Assembly (NCBI RefSeq): GCF_016808335.1 | Contig: NC_053142.1 | Coordinates: 50,711,992 to 50,775,991 of the forward strand | DNA length: 64,000 nt | Direction: 5' to 3' | Origin: Panicum virgatum | Taxonomy: Eukaryota > Streptophyta > Magnoliopsida > Poales > Poaceae | Notes under the pieces: model-generated | Told to the model about the DNA's origin: nothing | The model's input: the letters and a program-made list of their open reading frames with translations, nothing else | Database searches by the model: none | Part shown: one piece after another, positions 11,601 through 22,810 of the stretch | How the letters are laid out: each line of letters opens with the position of its first letter | Numbering within the stretch: the first letter of the stretch is position 1 | Translations under genes and position numbers: made by a program

Positions 11601-12374
11601 GAGGCGCAGAGCGCCGAGCAGCAACGCCTCAGCGCCACTCTTGAGCAGCAGAAGGCCGAGCTCCTCCACAAAGAGGTGGCCATGGTTGCGCTCGTCGGGA
11701 CCCTCCAGGAACAGGGTGTGGCCCTCGAAGAGAGGGAGGTGGCCCTCCAGAACATGGGGGCTAGCCTTAAGAAAAAAGAAGCCTCCTTGTCCTCGCTCGA
11801 GGAGGCCGCCCGTACCCAGAGGGAGGAGGCGCAGAAGAACATGGCGGGTGAGTACCTTCGATTTTTCGTCCATTTGCTTTCTTTCGTGGCTAATGTCGAT
11901 TTCCTTTGCTCAGAGCTGAGGCAAAAGGTGGCGGATGAGACCGCGGCGAAGGAAGCGGTCCACACCGCGCTCACGGCGGCACAGATGGAGTTTGCTGAGC
12001 TGGAGCAGACCGCCGTGAGTGTGTGTCAAGAGCTCGAGGGGGAGGGCGCCGTCTTGGGCAGTTCGGTGATCAGCCGTCTACGCGCGCTAGGCGGCCGGGT
12101 TGCCGAACACGCCAAGAGTACCTTCCGCCTCGGTGTCCTGCGGGCTCTCGCCGTGGCCTCGACGCATTACCTCATGGATCTCCAGAGGGTGTCGTCGGGG
12201 TACGTCGTCCCTGATGATGCTGACGCGGACGCCGCATCGGCCATCATGGATGAAGCCGACGCAGCCGCAGAGGAGTTCGCCACCGTCCTTGCCGAGAAGC
12301 TCGAGGCGGACATCCCTCCCATCGCCGAATTCGATGCCCCTGAAGACCCGCAAGGGGGGGATGGTAGCCTGTAG
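8671..12374 (+). pseudogene. antisense extra gene of element B, broken copy
   Basis: Five exons by comparison with A: 8671-9585, 9661-10265, 10347-11230, 11310-11847, 11914-12374, with the same splice sites as A. The first 305 codons are open and correspond to the region that family databases call 'putative gypsy type transposon' (Transposase_28, recalled). Exon 2 is Lys/Arg- then Glu/Asp-rich. In exon 3 a single-base deletion relative to A (around 10850-10865) leads to a TAG at 10885-10887, and in exon 4 TGA at 11493-11495 replaces a codon that is CGG in A. The coiled-coil exon 4 and C-terminal exon 5 remain recognisable after these breaks. The last exon also ends differently, because its G-run before the end has 8 rather than 6 Gs. 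The gene faces pol tail-to-tail. Confidence 0.85.
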
Positions 12375-12956
12375 GACAGTTGGGCCTCGAAGCCCATGTA
12401 AATAGATTAGTGTTTATATCATAGTCGTACTTTGTAATCGCACTCTATGAATATAAAGGATTTTATTTCGTAATTTGAATGTGTGGCCCGTCGAGGCCTT
12501 GTGTGTTTCTTTACTTTATTTCCGTGTTCTTCATATGCGACTTAGATAAACATCTGTGAGGAAGTTCGTGTTCGTAAGCAACGTAGGCGTAGGGTGGTGA
12601 GGGGGGTGCCGTATCCCGGAGGCGTAGGCGGCCCCACGACTCGGCCAGCCCCGTACCGTAGTTGCTTACGCCTCGCGTCCGTTTTTTCCAAGGATACGAG
12701 AAGCTTAGGGTCGAAATGGAAATATTTCGAAAAACATTAGCAACTTTTTGGGGACGTTCGGGGGTTCCCCCCGTAGTAGCCCCCGAGGGAGGCTCGACTT
12801 TGCCAAGGGTAAAGCCGGGCGTACCTCAGAGTTCGTGCGCGCCCGAGCCCTCGAGGGTCAGAAAGGTTCCCAAAAAGCGATAAGTGAAGCGTGCTTCCTT
12901 ATTATTTCGGGAAATTAAAAATGCGATTACGAACAATATAGAAATAGCTTGAAATT
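12375..12956. other. convergent 3' region between antisense gene and pol (B)
   Basis: Holds the likely 3' end of the antisense transcript: TTTGTAATCGCACTC and GAATATAAAG near 12430-12465. It also holds the non-coding sequence beyond the pol stop and a polypurine-like GTAGCCCCCGAGG at 12775-12787. No other gene is seen. Confidence 0.6.
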
Positions 12957-15900
12957 CTAAGGATAGAAACGACGTAGCTGTTGTATGTTCCAAGCGTTGG
13001 TGAGGACTTCGCCGTTCTCGTTTGCCAGCTTGTACGTGCCGAGTTTGAGCACCTCGGCGATTATGTACGGCCCTTCCCATAGAGGTGAGAGCTTGTGGCG
13101 GCCCCTGTTGTCCTGTCGAAGCCTTAGCACCAAGTCCCCCTCGTTGAGGTCTCGGTGCCGGACCCTCTACGCTTGATACCTTCGCAAGGACTGCTGGTAG
13201 CGCGCAGAGTGGAGGAGTGCCATGTCTCGAGCCTCATCCACTTGGTCCAGCGAGTCTTCGCGAGCTCGCTGGTTTCGTTGTTCTTGATATGCCTTAAGCC
13301 TTGGCGATCCGTACTCCAAGTCAGTGGGGAGGATAGCCCCAGCACCGTAGACGAGGAAGAACGGAGAAAAACCCGTGGCTCTGCTCGGGGTCGTCCTCAG
13401 GATCCAGATGACCGAGGGTAGCTCTGTGAGCCACCTTCGGCCGAACTTGTTCAGCTTGTTGAAGATCCTCGGTTTTAGTCCTTGGAGGATCATGCCATTG
13501 GCACGCTCCACTTGCCCGTTCGTCTATGGGTGTGCCACAGCTGACCAGTCCACACGTATGTGGAAGCTGTCGCAGAACGCCAAGAACTTCTTGCCTGTGA
13601 ACTGGGTGCCGTTGTCGGTGATGATCGTGTTCGGGACCCCGAACCTGAAGACGATGTCGTTGAAGAACAGAGCTGCTTGCTCGGATTTGATCTTGCCGAT
13701 GGGTCGAGCCTCGATCCACTTGGAGAATTTGTCGACCGCCACCAGCAAGTGGGTGAAGCCCCCGGGCGCCTTCTTCAGCGGACCGACAAGGTCTAGTCCC
13801 CATACGGCAAACGGCCACATGATGGGGATCGTCTGCAGGGCATGGGCCGGGAGGTGTGTTTTTCGAGCGTAGAACTGGCATCCCTCGCAAGTCCGCACGA
13901 CGTCAGTGGCGTCGGCGACCGCGGTGGGCCAGTAAAAGCCTTGCCAAAACGCGTTACCCACGAGGGTGCGTGGCGCGGCATGGTGGCCGCAGATGCCAGC
14001 GTGGATGTCGCGGATCAGCTCCTTGCCCTCGGGGATGGGGATGCAACGTTGCAGGACACCCGAGGGGCTACACTTGTGTAGCTCGTTGTCGATTAGAACG
14101 AAGGACTTGGCCCGCCTGGCAAGGCGTCGCGCCTGAGCGCGGTCCGAGGGTAGGACCCCTCGAATCATCCAGTCAAGGTACTGAACGCGCCAGTCTCGCG
14201 AAGCGGGGGCCTCGTCAACTTCCATCGCTTCGGCCTCGTCCGCGAAGGTTGTCCCGAAGTCAGTGTCCATGGGCTCGACCCCGTCCGACGGGGGGTTCCC
14301 GCCGGGGGGCCCGGCGGACGAGGAGCCTGACTCCGTCGGTTGCTTGAACTCGACGGAGGGCCTGGAGATGTCGTGAGCGAAGATGTTCGGGGGGACGATG
14401 GTCCGCCCCGAGGCTATCTTGGCCAGTTCATCAGCGTCCTCGTTGTACTTGCGTGGGACGTGATTGAGCTCGAGGCCGTCGAATTTGTCCTCGAGGCGGC
14501 GTACTACGTTGCAATACGCCTCCATCTTCGGGTCGTGACAGCTAGACTCCTTCATTACTTGGTCGACGACGAGCTGAGAGTCACCGCGCGCATCGAGGCG
14601 TTTGACGCCGAGCTCGATGGCGATGCGGAGGCCACCGAGGAGGGCCTCATACTCCGCCATATTGTTCGAAGCAGGGAAATGCAAGCGGATCACGTACCGC
14701 ATGTGTTCTCCGTGAGGTGAGATGAAGAGGAGGCCGGCACCGGCACCAGTTTTCATTACCGACCCGTCGAAGTACATAGTCCAGCATTCGCCCCGTATTT
14801 GTGATGGGGGTAGCTGAATGTCCGTCCATTCAGCCATGAAGTCAGCCAAGATTTGGGACTTGATTGCCTTGCGGGGGGCGTAGGTGAGTGTCTCTCCCAT
14901 CAGCTCGACAGACGATTTAGCGATTCTGCCCTCCGCTTCCCGGTTGCGGGCTATCTCTCCCAAGGGGAAAGACGAGACCACGGTGACGGGGTGGGCCTCG
15001 AAGTAGTGGCGCAGCTTGCGTCGAGCCAACACTACTGCGTAGAGCAGCTTCTGAATCTGCGGATAGCCTGTCTTGGTTTCAGACAACACCTCGCTGATAT
15101 AGTACACCGGTCGCTGGACGGGCAGAGCCTGACCCTCCTCTTGTCTTTCCACAACGATCACCGCGCTGACCACTTGGGTCGTCGCAGCTACGTATAGATA
15201 GAGGGGCTCGCCGTCCGTAGGTGGTGTAAGAATGGGAGCACGGGTGAGCGATGCCTTCAGCCTTTCGAGAGCTTCTTGAGCTTCGGGGGTCCACGTGAAG
15301 CGCTCGGTTTTCCTCAAGAGTCGATACAGGGGTAAGCCTTTCTCGCCGAGACGCGAGATAAAACGGCTAAGGGACGCTAGGCATCCCATGACCCTCTGTA
15401 CCCCCTTTAGGTCTCGGATCGGTCCCATCCGAGTGATGGCCGAGACTTTGTCAGGATTGGGTTCGATGCCCCGCTGGGAGACAATGAAGCCCAAGAGCAT
15501 GCCTCGAGGCACCCCGAACACGCACTTCTCGGGGTTAAGTTTTACCCCTTTGGCCCGTAGGCAATCGAATGCGATCCTGAGATCAGCAACCAGGTCGTCC
15601 GCCTTCCTGGTTTTGACAACGATATCATCGACATATGCCTCTACGCTCTGCCCGAGCTGGTCTCCGAAAACGTGGAGCATACACCGTTGATAGGTAGCTC
15701 CGGCGTTTCTGAGGCCAAAGGGCATCGTAACGTAGCAGTACATGCCGAAGGGTGTGATAAAAGAAGTCGCGAGCTGGTCGGACTCTTTCATCTTGATTTG
15801 ATGGTAACCGGAATAGGCATGAAGAAAGGATAAAAGCTCACACCCCGCAGTAGTATCTACAATCTGATCAATTCGTGGCAAAGGAAAGGGAACCTTTGGA

Positions 15901-16217
15901 CATGTCTTATTTAGACTAGTGTAATCCACGCACATCCTCCAATTTCCACTATTTTTCTTTACTAATACTGGATTAGCTAGCCACTCGGGATGGAATACCT
16001 CTTTGATGAATCCGACCGCCAGAAGTCTCTGCAACTCCTCGCCGATCGCCCGGCGCTTGAGCTCGTCGAAGCGTCGCAGGCGTTGCTTCACCGGCTTGGA
16101 GTTGGGTCGGACATCAAGAGAGTGCTCGGCGACCTCCCTCGGTATGCCAGGCATGTCCGAGGGGCTCCACGCAAAGATATCTGCGTTGGCGCGGAGGAAA
16201 TCGACGAGCACCACTTC
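12957..16217 (-). pseudogene. pol of element B: RT, RNase H, aRNH, integrase
   Basis: One frame broken by TAG at 13524-13526 and 13167-13169. In order: RT with VKKNSGNWRMCVDY, MPFGLRNAGATYQ and YVDD (about 15624-15635); a weakened Ty3-type RNase H; a second, archaeal-type RNase H (YFDGS..., NMAEYEALLGGL, GDSQLVVDQV, NEDADELA), typical of Tat elements; integrase with GHHAA...CEGC zinc finger, LDLVGP and TDNGTQF; then, after the TAG where the family has Gln (HPQTNG), VERANG with the catalytic Glu; and a C-terminal KLSPLWEGPY module ending in LRRFYP. In RT motif A the family's catalytic Asp (LDAYSGYHQ) is His (codon at 15819-15821). The 3' end converges on the antisense gene. Confidence 0.9.
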
Positions 16218-17177
16218 CTATTTGTCGTCGAGGGTGGCGCTGATCTGCAACGCCTTGCCGTCGGGGTGGCTCGGGTCGAGGGGCACCTTCTTGATACACT
16301 CGGCGGGTTCGAAGCTCCCGGCATGTCGGTGCGTGGAATCCAAGGCCTCGCTTGCCATTTTGTCGAGGGTGGCTGCGAGGGCCTCGTCTTCCGCTTGAGC
16401 TTCCGCGCGCTCCACGCACTGGACGTCGCACTCGTAGGCGTGCTCGAACGAAGAGCCGATGGTGATGACGCCCCGTGGGCCCGGCATTTTGAGCTTGAGG
16501 TAGGTGTAGTTGGGGACGGCCATGAACTTGGCGTAGCAAGGACGACCAAGGATGGCATGGTAGGATCCTCGAAACCCCACCACCTCAAAGGTGAATACCT
16601 CCTTGCGGAAGTTGGCTGTCGTGCCGAAGCAGACAGGCAGATCGATCTGACCGAGGGGTTGGACCCGCTTCCCCGGCGCGACGCCGTGGAATGGCGACTT
16701 GCTGGGGCGTAGCTTGTCCAGTCCGATCCCCATGAGCTCTAAGGTGGGTGCGTACATGATGTTGAGGCTGCTGCCTCCGTCCATGAGCACCTTGGAGAAG
16801 CGGGTGTTGCCGATGATGGGATCGACAACGAGCGGATACCGTCCCGGATACGGGACGTAGTCGGGGTGGTCCTCACGGCCAAAGGTGATGGTGTCCTTCG
16901 ACCAGTCGAGGTAAGATGGCGTGGCCTTGGTGACGGAAAAGACTTCGCGGCGCTCACGCTTGCGCTGCCGAGAAGTCATATTCGTCGTTGTTCCTCCAAA
17001 GATGAAGAAGGCGTTCTCCACTGGGGGGAACTCGTCATCTCCACCTTTGTCGCCAGCATCCTTCTTCTTGTCCTCGTCGCGATGCGCGACGCAGTTGTAG
17101 TATTTCTTGAGCATCTCGCACTGCTCGAGGGTATGGTTGACCGGGCCCTTGTGGTAAGGGCACGACTTCTTAAGCAT
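16218..17177 (-). pseudogene. zinc knuckle and aspartic protease of element B
   Basis: Continues the gag frame and leads into RT through a TAG at 16218-16220 after SATLDDK. It begins with a CHHC knuckle (CPYHKGPVNHTLEQC). The protease active site reads VLMDGGSSLNIMY, where Tat-type proteases have DGGSS instead of DTGA, and the flap/C-terminal signature is AILGRPCYAKFM. It would cleave the Gag-Pol polyprotein. The same part survives in A at 28694-29619. Confidence 0.85.
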
Positions 17178-19433
17178 ATCGTCGAACTGGCCACCACCGC
17201 CTCGAGGGGGGCCTCGAGGTCCTTTGCGGTCTGGGGCGACTGCAAAGGCCTCCTCGGAGTCCTCTGCCTGCCCCGACCCGCGCTGGTTCGGTGGGGCCGG
17301 CTTCTTTCCCTTCCTCCCCCGCTTCTATTTCTTGGCGGGGGCGCTGAGCTTGATGTTGCTGCCCTCCGCGGGCGCATCGTCCTTGCGCTTGCTCGATTTG
17401 TCGTCGAAGATGGCACCAACTGCCTCCTCGCCGGCGGCGTAGTTGGTGGCAGCGTCGAACAACTCATTGGTGTTAACGGGTCGGCTTCTCGCAAGCTCAT
17501 GCACCAAGTTCCTGCACGTCGTACCTTCGAGGAAAGCGTTGATGACCTCGACATGGGTGACGCTGGGGAGTTCGGTGCACTGCTTAGAGAAGCGTCGCAC
17601 GTAGTCACGCAAGGACTCGCGGGGCTTCTGGTGACACCCTTTGAGGTCCCAGGAGTTCCCAGGGCGCACGTACATGCCCTGGAAATTGCCCACAAAGATA
17701 TGGACCAAGTCGGCCCAGTTGTAGATCTGATCCGCAGGCAAGTGCTCGAGCCACGTTCGTGTGGCGTCAGTAAGATGAAGAGGAAGGTTGCGGATGATGA
17801 CCACGTCTTCCGTCGCGCCGCCTAGCTGGTACGCTAGGCGGTAGTCGTTGAGCCAGACTGCAGGATCAGTCTCGTCCGAGTATTTGACAAGGGTGTTGGG
17901 TTGTCGGAAGTGCGGGGGAAAAGGCGTGGTCTGGATCTCCCGGCTGAACACCCGGGTGCCCGGAGGCTCCGGTGACTCGCCCCTGTCGTGCTCGGGATCG
18001 AACCGTCCACCCCGTCGAGGGGTGTACCTCCTGCCGTTGATGACGTTGCGGGCATCGCCATCGCCAGCGTGCCCGCGAGCGTCACGGATTCGCTCCCTTA
18101 CGGGAACTCTTCCGATGCGCTCGTGCACCGAAGGTGCCTTCGCACCGGGTGCTACGGCTGCTTTGCCCTTCCCTGCTGGTGGTGTGTGCACAGAAACCTT
18201 GCGGTCCTGGTGCATAGTCCCTCCAGGCTGCTCCGGGGCCCTCGAGCGCATACGAGACGCAGAACTCTCGGCCTGCTGCATGGCAGCTTGCTCGATGAGC
18301 TCCTGTGCCTCGCGGCGCAGGTTGCGGCCCGAAGGCGTCGAAGGCTCGGGCATAGCTTGAAGTAGATAGGCCGCAGCGATGAGTTTCTCGCCGGCCATTT
18401 GTAGTTCCGGAGATTTATCGACGTTGTCGTCGGCCAGGATGTGCTCCCGCGCAACACGTCCCGCTGCCTGAGCATGTGTACCACGCGCGGTACGTTGATG
18501 CTCGAGTGCGGCGCGTAGCTCCTGAGTTTGTTGACGCTGCTCGTCGAGCTTGGCTTGAAGCTCATTGAGCTGCGCCAGTTGAGCTTGTCGCGCCGCTGAA
18601 CTTGACGAGGAAGGGGCTGCAGGCGGGTTCACTGGTTGCTTTGCCCGTGCGTCCGCCCCGGCGTCCCCGTCGTTGCATGGGGCGTTGTCGTTCTGTTCGT
18701 CTGCCAGGTCTGCCATGAAGCACTCCCGGGAAGGATCGAAATCCCCCTCGCTGGAGCCTTCGGAGCAGGTGAGGCAGTAAGCCGTCGCTAGCTGGAACGA
18801 GCGAAGAGCGGTGGGGTCGCGAACCTCGAAGTAGTCCTCGGCTTCCTCGGCCGTGAAGTTGTTCATGAAGAAGTCGATGTCGTCGGCGATCGAGCTCGCC
18901 GCCTCAGGGTAGGATTCGCCAGGAGATGACGTGATGAGGCTGCGAATCGACCGAAGATGGTGACCCAGCAGATCCTCACGCCTGGTGAAGTCAGTTCAGA
19001 CCGAAAAGACGCAGGTGGCAGCGTTGCACATCCCGAAAGGGAAGGGTGATGGCGAGGTCGAACCCCCCCTAGGGAGCACTGGTGTCGCTGCAGAAGACGG
19101 TGGAGACGCAGGCGACGCCGGAGCACGTGATAACGATGCGGTGGCCTCGTTGGCCGTGATGCCGAGTTGCGATAGGCCAGCCTCGACCCAAGTGGGGGAG
19201 TTGTGGCCTACCGCGTGACGCCGCTCCGCGCGCGCGTGTCGCGAACGTTGGCCCGAGCGCCCGTTGCGCCGGGCTGGTAGAGTAGGGGTGACGGGGTCGC
19301 GTCCGGGAGAGAGGAGCTGCATGAGGTAATCGTTGCTGGTTGCTTTGAACTCGAGACTCCCAAACGAGATCACGCGTCCCGCTGGGAGCGGATCCGAAAC
19401 ACCCATGGGGCACGGGTTGGATGTGCCCGCCAT
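17178..19433 (-). pseudogene. gag of element B
   Basis: Starts at MAGTSNPCPMGV (ATG 19433). It has an Arg/Ser-rich N-terminal part, a Gln/Ala-rich helical middle (AQLAQLNELQAKLDEQ) and the Retrotrans_gag domain (RTWLEHLPADQIYNW, LRDYVRRFSKQC, VEVINAFLEGT). Stops interrupt the frame at 18996-18998 (TGA) and 17325-17327 (TAG; A has CAG, KKQKRG). Gag would form the virus-like particle. No frameshift was noticed; all parts share one frame with protease and pol. Confidence 0.85.
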
Positions 19434-19480
19434 CTCTAGAGACCAAACGGGAAAAAGAGAGAAAATGTCACGCAGTAGCA

Positions 19481-19498
19481 CCCCTACCTGGCGCGCCA
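19481..19498 (-). other. primer binding site of element B
   Basis: Two bases inside the 5' LTR, the minus strand reads TGGCGCGCCAGGTAGGGG. A TGG start next to the LTR is the usual match to a tRNA CCA end. I cannot assign the tRNA with confidence. Confidence 0.75.
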
Positions 19499-19845
19499 AC
19501 TGTCGGTGTCCCGACCCGGGGGCCCGGATCCCAACTAGTAAATACTACGTGTTTCCTCGTCCCAGATGGTGATGCAAGAGGCAATCACAGTAACACACGG
19601 TTTTATCCTGGTTCCGGCCGCGGGGCCGTACGTCCAGCAAAGGGGGTGTGCGAGGGCACTGTATTATCTTGCACCCGGGGTGCTTGTAGTAGGGGTTACA
19701 AGCGAGGCGAGAGAGGGAGAGAAGCTCCCAAGTCTCTGCTAGAAGTGGAGTCGGTTGAGATGAGCGCTCAGTAGTGCTGAGAGTTCTCTGAGGAGTAAAA
19801 TCAGAGAACCCGATTCCAACCCGGCCTAAGGAAGCCCACCTCCTC

Positions 19846-19853
19846 CTTTTATA
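19846..19853 (-). promoter_or_regulatory. TATA box of element B 5' LTR
   Basis: Minus strand reads GACTATAAAAGGAGGAGG. The TATAAAAG is kept in all four LTRs (4411-4418, 5107-5114, 19846-19853, 32309-32316), placing U3 to its right and R-U5 to its left. Confidence 0.8.
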
Positions 19854-20456
19854 GTCACAAGGAAGGGCGGTGCACATGAGTGGGGGTATGGAAGTCGTCG
19901 TTTTCCCTTAAATCGCGGGGTACAGTGGTCGAACACTATAGGAAGTGTACTGTGGGAAGGCGGCGCGCATCGCTATCGTCCTGGATTTCGTCCTTGGTCC
20001 CGCGGAGATGGCGCCGGACGGTCCCGGACCCCCCGGTCGGAATGCGGGCCTGCACACTAGAAAGTCCGGGAGCGCATTGAAGTCCCGGACCCCATAAGGG
20101 GGAGGTCCGGGGTCTCGCCCGTGCGTGCTGAGTGCCCCTTTCGGAAGGACACGTGACATCGTCGGACCCCTTCCCCAGCGGGAGATGGGTCCGGATGGTG
20201 GGTGTCGGCAGAACAGTAACGGGGGCGGTGCCACCTTGTCTTGCGCCGCGTTGAATGCCCCACAGTGTTGCTACAGCGACAGGGGTGGCTGAGCGGTGAC
20301 CGGGGTCTGCGAATGGGGCGCCGGTCACATCCACTGCGGGTGTGGCAGTCTGACGCCGCCCGTCCTTTGAGCCGTGGTGGAGTGGCTGGCCTTTAACGCC
20401 TTCGTACGGCGGTCGGCTGGGCGGCGGGGCCATTTGTCCCTTGTGCCAAGAGATGG

Positions 20457-20617
20457 CCTCGAGCGAGGCGGAGATTGGCCACCCGCTCGAGGGTAGATCC
20501 GCTACCCTCGAGCGAGGCGGAGATTGGCCACCCGCTCGAGGGTAGATCCCCTACCCTCGAGCGAGGCGGAGATTGGCCAGCGGGTCTGAGAGGGACCCTC
20601 GAGCGAGGCGGAGATCG
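20457..20617. repeat. U3 tandem repeat array (B right LTR)
   Basis: Same CTCGAG-containing units as at 5713-5871, almost unchanged in sequence and copy number between the two LTRs. Confidence 0.85.
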
Positions 20618-20799
20618 CCCCGCGGGTTTGAGGGGGATGCGAATGGGCCGCATGCTGGGCTTCTTTGAGTCCTTCCCTTTCCTCTGAGGGAGAAGTAGGC
20701 CATGGGCCTTTGTGGGCTCAGTCGTTTTATCAGGAGTTTGTGTTTTTAAAAGTGGTCTTAGTACCCCAATTAGGGTGTCCCTAATTGTGGCAACCGACA

Positions 20800-21573
20800 G
20801 GGGGACATGTGGAAGACCAGGACTCCTAAAGGGGGGAGGTCCGGGACTCTGTCCGTGTGAGCTGAGCACCCCTCTCGGTCGGACACGTGATGTCGCCGGA
20901 CCCCTTCCCCAGTGGGAGGCGGGTCCGGATGGTCGGCGGGAGCAGTACCAAGCCTGTCTTGTCCCGCGCCGCAGGTCCCAAGGCGCTGCTATAGCATCTG
21001 GGATGGCGGAGTGGTGACAAGAGTTAGCGGATGGGACTCCGGTCACATCTACTGTGGGAGTGGCGGCCTGACACCGCCCGTCCTTTGAGCCGTGGTGGAG
21101 TGGCTGGCTTTTAATGCCTTCGTACGGCGAGCGGTTGGGCGGCGGGGTGGTTTGTCCCTTGCGCCGAGGGGTGGCCTCGAGCGAGGCGGAGATGAGTCAC
21201 CTGCTCGAGGGTAGATCCGCTACCCTCAAGCGAGGCGGACATTGGTCACCTGCTCGAGGGTAGATCCGCTACCCTCGAGCGAGGCAGAGATTGGACACCT
21301 GCTCGAGGGTAGCGGTAGATCCGCTACCCTCGATCAAGGCGGAGATTGCCCAGCGGGCCTGAGAGGGACCCTCGAGTGACGCAGAGATCGTTCCTCCGGT
21401 TCGAGGGGGATGTGAATGGGCCGCACGCTGGGCTTCTTTGAGTCCTTTCCTTTCCTCTGAATGAGAAACAGGCCGTGGGCCTTCGTGGGCTTAGCCATCT
21501 TATCAGGTGTTTGTGTTTTTTAAAAGCGGTCTTAGTACCCCAATTAGGGTGTCCCTAATTGTGGTACCCGACA
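20800..21573 (-). repeat. left (3') LTR of element A, second part
   Basis: Resumes with GGGGGACATGTGGAAGACC, matching 32654-33421 of A's right LTR, and ends ...GTGGTACCCGACA. Together with 4043-4761 it gives an LTR of about 1488 bp; it has its own tandem units at 21175-21390. Confidence 0.95.
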
Positions 21574-21592
21574 GTAGCCCCCGAGGCTTTGG
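21574..21592 (-). other. polypurine tract of element A
   Basis: Identical in layout to that of B: minus strand CCTCGGGGGCTAC directly before the 3' LTR. Confidence 0.75.
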
Positions 21593-22099
21593 TCGAGTCA
21601 TGGGATTCGGCCAAAGGGTAATTCGGCGATTTCTCCCTTGACGTGTTTAGTCAAAGTCGTGCACCTGCTGGGCGCGCCTGAGCGCGGGCCCGGCGGGTGT
21701 GACAACTCGTCGGTCGGAGTAGTGCGCCTGCGAGGAGGGTACTTCGAGGCGCGTGCCCTTTTGTTTGTTTGTTTAAAGGACAAGATGTGTCCGCGCGCTG
21801 AGGGGGGCCAGGGCGACGGTGGCGCCTGCTGCTTGGCAGCTGGTGCTTTCATCGCGCTGTCCCGCACGTAGGGCCTTGGCCCCGGCATCCCTGGTTGCTT
21901 TGCGGCGCGCCGTTCGAGGGCAGCCGGCCAGAGCCGATGCTGCACCACTTAGCGTCCAGGGGCTCAGCTCCGCTTTATTTCGTTCGGTCGTGTCTTGTCG
22001 CGGTGACCAAGGACATCCTTTGCTCGTGGAGCGCCGCGTCGTCATGGGCGACACAAGCCTCCGCTTTCCGACAAGCTTGAAGCTTTGTGTCCGGCGCCG

Positions 22100-22759
22100 C
22101 TATAAATAGGGGTCGTGGGGTTCCCTTTCCTCTCCAACCTCCCCCTCTTTTTCCCAGCATTGCCCAATTCTTGTAATGTTTCCTTTGCCTTTTTGTGACC
22201 GGCCCCCAGATGGGGTGGCCTAGCTTTTTTAGGCTTTTGGCGCTAGAAGAATGCTTGCGAGCGGTAGGGGAAGACCGGAGTGGGCGTGCGCTCCATCCCT
22301 CAGGTCAAGTGGGATCAGCAGAAGAGTATTGGGCCCGTGGGGTCCTGCTCCTGCGATGTTCCCTAGCCTGAAGGGGGGCGGAGACGCCTGACCGTGGCGC
22401 TGGTGCCAAGTCCGGCGGCCGTTTTTCGCATCGTCCCCCCCATCGACAAGGTTGCTCTTGGGGAGACGGTGCGGAGGGCGCTATCCGCCAGCTTGTCCCC
22501 CCGCGTGGTCTTCAGTGGAGGAGACGCTAGAAGAAGGATTGCGAGGAAAGTATCCTGCTGGACCCGTGCGGTCTGCGGGCTGTTCCTCGCATCCCTAGCA
22601 GCCTGGCCGTTGCATCAGCCAGGGGCTCGGTGCCTTTCTTCGTCACTCGTTCCTCCCCAAGACAGGGAAAATTGCCACGTAGGTGGCAATGTGTTTGTAT
22701 CTTTCGATGGCTTCGCGCCGGTAACCGTTTGTAATCTTTATCTGCATTTGAGCAATAAA
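22100..22759 (+). other. TATA-to-AATAAA mini-unit, element A
   Basis: CTATAAATA at 22100-22108 and AATAAA at 22754-22759, at the same spacing as in B. The internal frame is open from 22394 to 22810 but, as in B, passes through the AATAAA. Both signals are kept although surrounding bases differ. Confidence 0.45.
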
Positions 22760-22810
22760 GTCCCCTTTCCCTTCTATGGGGAGGCTGATCGAGGGTATAG
22801 GGGAGAATAG

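Larger units (their letters stand above)
4762..20799 (-). mobile_element. element B: inner, near full-length Tat-lineage Ty3/gypsy element
   Basis: About 16.0 kb with LTRs 4762-6055 (3') and 19501-20799 (5'), GGGGG target duplications, primer binding site, polypurine tract, gag-protease-RT-RNase H-aRNH-integrase in one frame on the minus strand, and a five-exon antisense gene on the plus strand between integrase and the 3' LTR. The reading frame has at least five in-frame stops, so this copy is dead although structurally complete. It is inserted in the same orientation in the LTR of its relative A. Confidence 0.95.
19501..20799 (-). repeat. right (5') LTR of element B
   Basis: 1299 bp, the promoter copy for element B. 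It ends ...GGCAACCGACA on the plus strand and is followed by the GGGGG duplication. Confidence 0.95.
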
